This document shows, in pieces, positions 1 to 4,613 of a stretch of 11,885 bases of DNA. The position numbers were made by a program, and so were the translations under genes. Below the pieces are notes generated by a model. It was not told the DNA's origin and searched no databases. It saw nothing but the letters and a program-made list of their open reading frames with translations. Each line of letters begins with the position of its first letter. Position 1 is the first letter of the stretch. Origin of the DNA: Psychroflexus sp. (GTDB taxonomy: Bacteria > Bacteroidota > Bacteroidia > Flavobacteriales > Flavobacteriaceae); NCBI GenBank assembly GCA_007116535.1, contig SKIG01000088.1:1-11885 (forward strand), in the 5' to 3' direction.

Positions 1-510
1 CATTTCTTCCCAAGTTTCTAAAAGTTTATTTTTATAAACCTCAACATTTCTGTCGATTGCAGCAGGTTTCAATTTATCTGCTTTGGTAAAAATAATTGAA
101 AAAGGAATCTGATTGGTGCCAAGCCAAAACATGAAGTCAACATCGATAGGTTGTGGTTCGTGACGAATGTCAACAAGAACAAAAGCAGCTACCAATTGTT
201 GTCTTTTGTTGAAATATTGAGTTATAAACTTCTGAAAAACAGCTTTTTCTTTTTTACTTACTTTGGCGTAACCATAACCTGGTAAATCGACTAAGTGCCA
301 ATTTTTATTGATTAAGAAGTGGTTGATTAATCTAGTTTTTCCAGGTTTTCCTGAAACCATAGCTAGCTTTTTATGCCCTGTAATCATGTTGATTAGAGAA
401 GACTTGCCTACATTACTTCTGCCAATAAATGCATACTCAGGAATATCCTGCTTGGGACATTTAGCAACGTCTTGATTGCTTACTACAAATTCAGCACTTT
501 TTATAATCAT
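1..510 (-). CDS. engB: Ribosome biogenesis GTP-binding protein EngB (YsxC/YihA), C-terminus cut by window edge
   Basis: This is a TRAFAC-class GTPase of the EngB/YsxC family, known to be needed for assembly of the large ribosomal subunit. I translated the minus strand from the ATG at 508-510; the frame stays open for 170 codons to base 1. The G motifs are in order: G1 GRSNVGKS at residues 30-37, a KT pair at 58-59 in the switch I region, G3 DLPG at 75-78 followed by YGYAKV, and G4 TKAD at 142-145. Family members have roughly 200 residues, so about 30 C-terminal residues, including the G5 region, lie outside the window. The gene follows the alpha/beta hydrolase with a 49-bp gap on the same strand, so the two are probably co-transcribed leftward, away from the division cluster. 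There is no visible Shine-Dalgarno sequence, as is usual in Bacteroidota. The family assignment is secure. Confidence 0.95.
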   Translation of the reverse strand, partial: MIIKSAEFVVSNQDVAKCPKQDIPEYAFIGRSNVGKSSLINMITGHKKLAMVSGKPGKTRLINHFLINKNWHLVDLPGYGYAKVSKKEKAVFQKFITQYFNKRQQLVAAFVLVDIRHEPQPIDVDFMFWLGTNQIPFSIIFTKADKLKPAAIDRNVEVYKNKLLETWEEM

Positions 511-559
511 GAAATTGCTTTTGAAAATTACTGTTAATTAGAAAGATAAGAGTAAAGAA

Positions 560-1324
560 TTACAGCGCTCTTTTTTGCAACCACTCGTGAAGGATTTCAT
601 TGAATAAGTCAGGATGTTCCATCATAGCAGCATGACCACATTTGTCTATCCAATACAAATCCGAGTTTGGTAACAAACGATCAAATTCTTCTGCTACATT
701 TGGTGGAGTAACATCATCTTGTTTCCCCCAAATTATACAAGTCGGTTGTTTCATATTAGGGAGATCCTTCGCCATATTGTGTCTAATCGCACTTTTAGCA
801 ATCGATAAGATACGTATTAATTTATTTCTATCACGGATAGTTTCATATACATCTTGTACAATTTCATCAGTCGCTACTGCGGGATCGTAAAAAACATCTT
901 GTGCTTTTTTCTTGATATAGTCGAAGTCACCTTTTTTTGGATAACTATCTCCCATAGCACTTTCATATAATCCTGAACTTCCTGTAATAACAAGCCCTTT
1001 TACTAATTCAGGATATAATTTGGTTGTAAGTAAACCAATATGTCCACCAAGAGAATTCCCAAGAAGTATTACTTTATCATAGCCTCGCGCTTCAATAAAA
1101 TCCTTGATAAAACTTGTAATGTTTTTTATGTTTGTTTTCAGTAAAGGCATATTGTAAATTGGCAACTCAGGAATAACTACCTTGTATCCATGTTCAGGAA
1201 AATAGTTAGCTACACCATCGAAGTTACTGAGTCCTCCCATTAAACCGTGAAGTATAATCATTGGGGTTCCTTCGCCTCGCTCTACAAATTTGAATTTACC
1301 TTGTTGTTGTAATTCGTTCTCCAT
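560..1324 (-). CDS. Alpha/beta hydrolase fold protein
   Basis: This is a 254-residue, probably cytoplasmic alpha/beta hydrolase; I see no signal peptide or membrane segment. An HGLMGG oxyanion-hole motif lies at residues 26-31, the nucleophile elbow GNSLGG at 89-94 makes Ser91 the likely nucleophile, Asp203 lies in the strand ending GKQDD, and His231 lies in CGHAAMMEHP. The triad is complete and the length is normal for a single-domain hydrolase with a small cap at about 120-190. The substrate cannot be told from sequence: esterase, lipase or C-C hydrolase activities are all possible. From memory, an alpha/beta hydrolase next to engB and divergent from mraZ recurs in flavobacterial genomes, but that is context and not proof of function. 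The ATG start at 1324 fits the nearby promoter box, leaving a short leader. The gene is probably the first of an operon with engB. Confidence 0.88.
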   Translation of the reverse strand: MENELQQQGKFKFVERGEGTPMIILHGLMGGLSNFDGVANYFPEHGYKVVIPELPIYNMPLLKTNIKNITSFIKDFIEARGYDKVILLGNSLGGHIGLLTTKLYPELVKGLVITGSSGLYESAMGDSYPKKGDFDYIKKKAQDVFYDPAVATDEIVQDVYETIRDRNKLIRILSIAKSAIRHNMAKDLPNMKQPTCIIWGKQDDVTPPNVAEEFDRLLPNSDLYWIDKCGHAAMMEHPDLFNEILHEWLQKRAL

Positions 1325-1347
1325 TCAATTAAGAAAATTTCAAGTTT

Positions 1348-1355
1348 CAAATATA
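1348..1355 (-). promoter_or_regulatory. Putative -7 box of the hydrolase/engB promoter, inside an inverted repeat
   Basis: On the minus strand this reads TATATTTG, a perfect match to the Bacteroidota -7 consensus TAnnTTTG, and lies 24 bp upstream of the hydrolase ATG. No good TTG box is found at the expected 17-23 nt spacing, so the call rests on the -7 box and its position. The box is the left arm of a perfect inverted repeat (7-bp arms at 1348-1354 and 1359-1365, 4-bp centre), which could be an operator. Confidence 0.45.
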
Positions 1356-1518
1356 CTCATATTTGTACAAGTATAAGTAAAATATTCAATTCTAAGGTAT
1401 TTTTAATGAATATGTCTTGGATTTTATTGTGTTTTCTTCTTCTTTTTGTGCTAGTTTCAAGTTGAAAATTCAACCATTAGATCGAACACCCTAATTTCAC
1501 TACAAAAATTGATATAGG

Positions 1519-1581
1519 TTAAACCCGGTTTATATTAGAAGTGAAGAATGAGCAGAACTGCCTGTATGAAGTCGGGTTTAA
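1519..1581. repeat. Inverted repeat with 9-bp arms and a 45-bp loop
   Basis: TTAAACCCG at 1519-1527 is the exact reverse complement of CGGGTTTAA at 1573-1581. Inside the loop lies a small GC-rich palindrome, GCAG-AA-CTGC, at 1552-1561. The element lies downstream of the GNAT pseudogene. Its role is unknown: it could be an RNA fold, a weak bidirectional terminator or a scar of a mobile element. There is no adjoining transposase and no clear U-run on either side. Confidence 0.4.
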
Positions 1582-1661
1582 TTTTATTTATGGCGAGCAC
1601 ATTTAAATTAATTACAAACCGCGAAATTATGGAAAACCCCTGTTTCGTTTTGATGCTATAT

Positions 1662-2270
1662 TTATTCTGATAGTACGATTAAATCAAAATAAAGCAATCT
1701 CGTACTAAGTTCTTTCTCATCAGGAATATTTGTGTATCTTTTTTCTTGTTCCGCTGAACTGAATAGTTCAATGAATCCATTTCTTTTATACTATTTTAGA
1801 GGTGCTATTTCATTATATTAATCAACAATAATAAATCGACAACCTGTTTTATTACTTTTATCAATAAACCAAGATTTAATGAAATCCATAAGTTGGTCAC
1901 CGATAGACTTTTCTTCGCCTTCTATTCTCCTATAATTAGTGTTTACGCCTAGTCTGCCAATTAAAACTGCAGGATAACTTTTCATGTGTTTTTGTCTAGG
2001 GATATCGGCAATAACTTTCTTTTTTCTAGAATTTGGAAGAGTATGTGTTTTTATACTGTCATTAGAAATTGTAAAAGCGGCAACAATTTCAGTTTGATCT
2101 TCATCTAATTTAAAACAATAGCTTTTACCAAGAAGTTCTGAGGTATAATTTATTACATCATTAGCAAAAAAGCCATTTAAATCATCATTACCGCAATCAA
2201 ATGCTTTGCTGTTTTTTAGAACATCTTTATCATATACATGTAAAGTACATTTCTCAAATAAAAAACTCAC
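1662..2270 (-). pseudogene. GNAT-family N-acetyltransferase, toxin-like, broken by two in-frame stop codons
   Basis: Reading from the GTG at 2268-2270, the frame gives 150 residues and stops at TAA (1818-1820). It resembles Bacteroidota GNAT proteins that open with a FDCGNDDLNGFF motif (residues 24-35) and carry AVLIGRLGVN (101-110) and QLMDFIKSWF (126-135). Continuing in the same frame past the stop gives YNEIAPLK, a TAG at 1791-1793, then YKRNGFIELF and a tail ending LLYFDLIVLSE, up to TAA at 1662-1664. That tail is the expected GNAT C-terminus: the Y-x-x-NGF element and the YFDLI strand. The full frame is 202 codons with no indel, so two nonsense changes, at codons 151 and 160, cut off the last quarter of the fold. 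The acetyl-CoA loop (residues 115-124) also lacks the usual glycine pattern. The gene starts 8 bp after the antitoxin-like gene, which is the usual antitoxin-toxin order. The truncated product is probably inactive. Confidence 0.85.
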
Positions 2271-2278
2271 TATGAATA

Positions 2279-2434
2279 TTAAATTTTAGCTTTTGCTAAT
2301 ATTTTGTTTGAAATGGTAATTTGTTTAGAGAATTTAACTGTAGATTTTTTAGCAATAGAAGCTTCTGCGTTAGAATTAAATCTAACAGCAGCTTCTTTCT
2401 TTAATACAGGAACTGATTTAATTGCGATTGCCAT
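2279..2434 (-). CDS. Small antitoxin-like partner of the GNAT gene (51 aa)
   Basis: This 51-residue basic protein starts MAIAIKSVPVLKKEAA and ends in KILAKAKI. It resembles, from memory, the short proteins encoded just upstream of this GNAT type in Bacteroidota genomes, which share a PVLK...FSKQ...KILxKAK pattern; no database was searched. The FSKQ element is at residues 35-38. I chose the ATG at 2432-2434 over an upstream in-frame start at 2524 for two reasons: the added 30 residues are hydrophobic and unlike the rest, and the promoter boxes fall inside them. The stop lies 8 bp before the GNAT GTG, so the two were probably one transcript. The inferred role is an antitoxin that neutralises the acetyltransferase and may repress its own promoter. 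No recognised DNA-binding motif is evident, so a direct protein inhibitor or another GNAT-associated function is also possible. The gene appears intact although its partner is broken. Confidence 0.6.
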   Translation of the reverse strand: MAIAIKSVPVLKKEAAVRFNSNAEASIAKKSTVKFSKQITISNKILAKAKI

Positions 2435-2463
2435 ATTTAAAATTATGTATAAAAACCAAATTG

Positions 2464-2495
2464 CAAATCTATATAGAAAAACCAAAGAAAACAAA
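2464..2495 (-). promoter_or_regulatory. Bacteroidota-type promoter of the antitoxin-GNAT module
   Basis: On the minus strand, TTTG (2492-2495) is followed after exactly 20 nt by TAGATTTG (2464-2471), a full match to the TTG-N17-23-TAnnTTTG pattern of flavobacterial housekeeping promoters. The antitoxin-like ATG lies 29 nt further on, leaving a leader of roughly 20 nt. It is one of the best promoter matches in the window and gives the module its own transcription. Confidence 0.6.
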
Positions 2496-2702
2496 TTATA
2501 TTTTTTATGTGGTTTTTTGAACACTTTTGAAAAACTGAGTCTTAAAAATACAAAAATCTCTTTGTTTTTATCCCTTCTTTATGGTTTTGTGGATTAAAAA
2601 TTCCCCTATGTTTCTTTTAGGCATTTCAGATGAATTTATATGTTCCACCTCAATAGTCGAATAAATACAATGTTATCATATAACGAAAAATGAATAAACC
2701 GT

Positions 2703-2716
2703 CCACTTTTTACCAC
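2703..2716 (-). promoter_or_regulatory. Second MraZ-like box pair, inverted
   Basis: On the minus strand, two GTGG cores (plus-strand CCAC at 2703-2706 and 2713-2716) are separated by TAAAAA, giving exactly the 10-bp period of the main mraZ operator. The inner unit GTGGTAAAAA is identical to the third unit of that operator. No third copy is present on either side. It could be an auxiliary or divergent MraZ site, or chance in AT-rich DNA. Confidence 0.4.
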
Positions 2717-2759
2717 CAAATCATTTTTTTCTTCATTTTATCTTAAAATCAGTTGCTAC

Positions 2760-2790
2760 TTGGATTAATTACTACGCTTCGATAGCCTTG
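2760..2790 (+). promoter_or_regulatory. Candidate promoter of the mraZ (dcw) operon
   Basis: TTG (2760-2762), 20 nt, TAGCCTTG (2783-2790) fits the Bacteroidota promoter with one mismatch in the -7 box. Transcription would begin near 2797, placing the MraZ repeats in the 5' leader. A competing candidate, TTG (2587-2589), 17 nt, TATGTTTC (2607-2614), also has one mismatch and cannot be excluded. Confidence 0.35.
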
Positions 2791-2834
2791 AAAAATAGAC
2801 CTATTTGTGATTTTTTTAAAAACTTATCAACAAT

Positions 2835-2864
2835 GTGGGGAAAAGTGGTAAGAAGTGGTAAAAA
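2835..2864 (+). promoter_or_regulatory. MraZ operator: three direct repeats with a 10-bp period
   Basis: Three units begin at 2835 (GTGGGGAAAA), 2845 (GTGGTAAGAA) and 2855 (GTGGTAAAAA). MraZ is known to bind short direct repeats upstream of its own gene: TGGG-type repeats with 5-nt spacers in E. coli and AAAGTG-type repeats in mollicutes. The shared GTGG core, exact helical spacing and position 33 bp before the mraZ GTG make this the autoregulatory operator of the cluster. It also argues that mraZ does not start at the in-frame GTG at 2855. Confidence 0.75.
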
Positions 2865-2896
2865 AATTAATATTTTTGAATCGTAATTACATCAAA

Positions 2897-3349
2897 GTGA
2901 CTAACTTAATTGGAACATACGAATGCAAAGTCGATGCAAAAGCTAGGCTAATGCTCCCTTCGGCGCTCAAAAAGCAATTGGCTAATGAGTTGACCGATGG
3001 TTTTGTATTGAAGCGCTCTGTGTTTCAAAAATGCCTTGAGTTGTATCCGCTTAGCGAATGGCGACTACTCATGGAAAAAATGAACAAACTCAACCGATTC
3101 AACAAAAAGAACAACGATTTCATTAGGAAATTTACAGCCGGAGTGAAGGTGATAGAGATAGATGCTAACGGAAGATTGTTAGTACCAAAAGATTTGATGC
3201 TTTTCTCAGGAATAGAAAAAGAAGTTGTCCTTTCTTCTGCAATCAATATTGTAGAGATTTGGGATAAAGACGCTTACGAGAACGCAATTAGCGATGTCGA
3301 TGATTTTGCAGATTTAGCAGAAGAAGTAATGGGCGATCAAGATGAGTAA
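2897..3349 (+). CDS. mraZ: Transcriptional regulator MraZ
   Basis: MraZ is a ring-forming regulator with two AbrB-like (SpoVT-AbrB) repeats that binds repeats upstream of its own operon; it represses or modulates the dcw cluster. The protein has 150 residues from a GTG start and begins MTNLIGTYECKVDAKARLML, as expected for Bacteroidota MraZ. The first DNA-contact motif DAKAR is at residues 13-17 and the second DANGR at 89-93, each followed by a proline (P21, P97). The first motif has Ala where the family usually has Gly. A longer reading from GTG 2855 would add 14 residues not seen in the family and would place the operator inside the gene, so I prefer 2897. The 3' end overlaps rsmH by 8 bp (ATGAGTAA), indicating translational coupling. 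The C-terminal tail is acidic. Confidence 0.92.
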   Translation: MTNLIGTYECKVDAKARLMLPSALKKQLANELTDGFVLKRSVFQKCLELYPLSEWRLLMEKMNKLNRFNKKNNDFIRKFTAGVKVIEIDANGRLLVPKDLMLFSGIEKEVVLSSAINIVEIWDKDAYENAISDVDDFADLAEEVMGDQDE

Positions 3350-4265
3350 TACAGCTTACCACATACCTGTTTTGTTGAAGGAAACCGTCGATGGATTAGC
3401 GATTCGTCCCGATGGAACCTATGTAGATGTAACCTTTGGAGGAGGCGGACATTCGGCTGAAATCCTTTCAAGATTAGGGGCAAACGGAAAGTTGTTTGGC
3501 TTCGATCAAGACGAAGATGCGCACAAAAACACATTGAAAGATGAACGGTTTACTTTGATTCCTGCCAACTTTCGCTACTTAAAAAGATTTCTTCGCTTTA
3601 ACGGAATCAAGCAAGTAGATGGAATTTTAGGTGATTTCGGGGTATCATCTCATCAATTCAATGAAGCTGAACGTGGTTTTTCGACTCGATTTGAAGCTAA
3701 GTTGGACATGCGAATGAATCAGCAAGACTCGCTTTCTGCTTATCAAGTTGTCAATCAGTACGAAGAGGAAGATTTAGCTCGTATTTTTAGAACCTATGGC
3801 GAGTTCCGCATGGCATACAAATTAGCAAAAGCCATTGTGTCACATAGAAGCAATACGCCAATTACAACTACGCAAGAATTAAATGAGGTTGTGAGCGTTT
3901 ATTTTCCTCCAACAAAAGTAAATAAAATGCTTGCGATGCTGTATCAAGCTATTCGGATTGAAGTGAATCAAGAAATTCAAGCGCTTAAAGAGTTTTTGTT
4001 GCAAACAGCAGAAGTGGTTAAGCCCGGAGGTAGAATTAGTTTGATTTCTTATCATTCCCTTGAAGATAGGTTGGTGAAAAGATATATAAGAAGTGGAAAA
4101 TTTGAAGGTGAAGCTGAAAAAGATTTCTTTGGAAGGATTCATGTTCCATTCAAAAAAGTTGGAGGTTTGGTAGTGCCTTCTGATGAAGAAATTCAAGAGA
4201 ATTCAAGAGCTCGAAGCGCCAAATTAAGAATAGCTGAGCGATTGATAGATGAAGAACGAAATTGA
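3342..4265 (+). CDS. rsmH: 16S rRNA (cytosine1402-N4)-methyltransferase RsmH (MraW)
   Basis: RsmH is the S-adenosylmethionine-dependent enzyme that methylates N4 of C1402 in 16S rRNA, at the decoding centre. The 307 residues are close to the E. coli length. Visible motifs are the N-terminal HIPVLLKE (7-14), the SAM-binding VDVTFGGGGHSAEIL (28-42), an acidic residue after the second strand in FGFDQDEDA (52-60), GDFGVSSHQF (98-107) with RGFS (111-114), the conserved LISYHSLEDRLVK (234-246) and the C-terminal RSAKLRIAE (291-299). The helical domain between about 110 and 215 is present. The ATG at 3342 overlaps the end of mraZ by 8 bp. The next gene begins 22 bp downstream. Its place as second gene of the cluster is the usual one. 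Confidence 0.97.
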   Translation: MSNTAYHIPVLLKETVDGLAIRPDGTYVDVTFGGGGHSAEILSRLGANGKLFGFDQDEDAHKNTLKDERFTLIPANFRYLKRFLRFNGIKQVDGILGDFGVSSHQFNEAERGFSTRFEAKLDMRMNQQDSLSAYQVVNQYEEEDLARIFRTYGEFRMAYKLAKAIVSHRSNTPITTTQELNEVVSVYFPPTKVNKMLAMLYQAIRIEVNQEIQALKEFLLQTAEVVKPGGRISLISYHSLEDRLVKRYIRSGKFEGEAEKDFFGRIHVPFKKVGGLVVPSDEEIQENSRARSAKLRIAERLIDEERN

Positions 4266-4287
4266 TAGATAGAATAAAAAAGCAGTA

Positions 4288-4602
4288 ATGAAGTCAAAAA
4301 ATAACCTTAGCGATATACTTAAAGTCAAGTTCCTTGTGAGCGAAGGCTCTTTGGGGAATTGGGGGTTTATTTTATACCTCACTTTTTTGGCTATTGTAAT
4401 GATTGCGAGTTCGCATAATGCAGATAGGAAAATCTACCAAATTGCCGAAATCAATCTTGAAGTGAAGGAGCTTAGAAGTGAATTTGTAGATACAAGAAAA
4501 CGATTGATGCAAGAGAAAATGGAATCCTCTGTAGCAAAAAAAATGCTAGCTCGAGGAGTGAGAACATCCAACGAACCTCCAACAAAAATTAGTGTAAAAT
4601 AA
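4288..4602 (+). CDS. ftsL: FtsL-like cell division protein (Bacteroidota type)
   Basis: This is a 104-residue bitopic membrane protein. It has a short cytoplasmic N-terminus, one membrane segment at about 25-41 (WGFILYLTFLAIVMIA), and a predicted coiled coil at about 48-80 with heptad-like hydrophobic positions in IYQIAEINLEVKELRSEF. It ends in a short tail, RGVRTSNEPPTKI. FtsL links FtsB and FtsQ and activates the FtsW-FtsI septal synthase. FtsL proteins share little sequence, so the call rests on topology, length and its fixed place between rsmH and ftsI; the tail also looks like that of Bacteroidota FtsL-like proteins as I recall them. Spacing is 22 bp after rsmH and 11 bp before ftsI. Confidence 0.82.
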   Translation: MKSKNNLSDILKVKFLVSEGSLGNWGFILYLTFLAIVMIASSHNADRKIYQIAEINLEVKELRSEFVDTRKRLMQEKMESSVAKKMLARGVRTSNEPPTKISVK

Positions 4603-4613
4603 AGATTATATAA

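Larger units (their letters stand above)
1325..1661. other. Intergenic spacer upstream of the hydrolase, 337 bp, no convincing gene
   Basis: This AT-rich spacer lies between the hydrolase start and the true end of the GNAT pseudogene. It holds the likely hydrolase promoter (1348-1355), a short perfect palindrome TTGTACAA at 1363-1370, a 6-bp inverted repeat at 1461-1474, and a longer-range inverted repeat with arms at 1519-1527 and 1573-1581. A plus-strand frame at 1406-1465 could encode a 19-residue hydrophobic peptide preceded by an AAGG, but there is no other support for it. I find no tRNA, no CRISPR-like repeats, and no clear hairpin followed by a U-run. Confidence 0.7.
2496..2834. other. 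Divergent spacer upstream of mraZ, 339 bp, regulatory only
   Basis: No coding sequence is supported here. The stretch is very AT-rich and contains an inverted repeat GTTAT-CAT-ATAAC (2672-2684), a pair of inverted MraZ-like boxes (2703-2716) and candidate mraZ promoters. A plus-strand open frame covering its first 100 bases overlaps the antitoxin-like gene and its promoter and has no recognisable protein content, so I treat it as chance. Confidence 0.65.

Noticed and set aside
1626..1656. Possible terminator hairpin downstream of the GNAT gene
   Set aside because: Only a weak 5-bp AAAAC/GTTTT pairing with no following U-run on the minus strand.
1662..1820. Stop-codon readthrough or recoding to restore the GNAT C-terminus
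   Set aside because: Two different stops (TAA and TAG) would both need recoding within ten codons, and no recoding structure or alternative genetic code is indicated; the other genes use both stops normally.
1818..2270. Treating the 150-residue GNAT frame as a complete gene
   Set aside because: The same frame continues past the stop with a recognisable GNAT C-terminus, so the 150-residue product is a truncation.
2435..2524. 30-residue N-terminal extension of the antitoxin-like protein
   Set aside because: It is hydrophobic and unlike the rest of the protein, and contains the consensus promoter boxes at 2464-2495, so it should be untranscribed DNA.
2304..2597. 97-codon plus-strand open frame opposite the antitoxin-like gene
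   Set aside because: It lies antisense to a better-supported gene and its promoter, has no recognisable protein content, and reads as an AT-rich chance frame.
2672..2684. Short inverted repeat GTTAT-CAT-ATAAC
   Set aside because: Five-base AT-only arms are expected by chance at this composition; no function assigned.
2824..2832. TTATCAACA, one mismatch from a DnaA box, next to the MraZ operator
   Set aside because: It is a single imperfect box in AT-rich DNA with no cluster of boxes and no dnaA or origin context. The adjacent GTGG repeats are better explained as MraZ sites.
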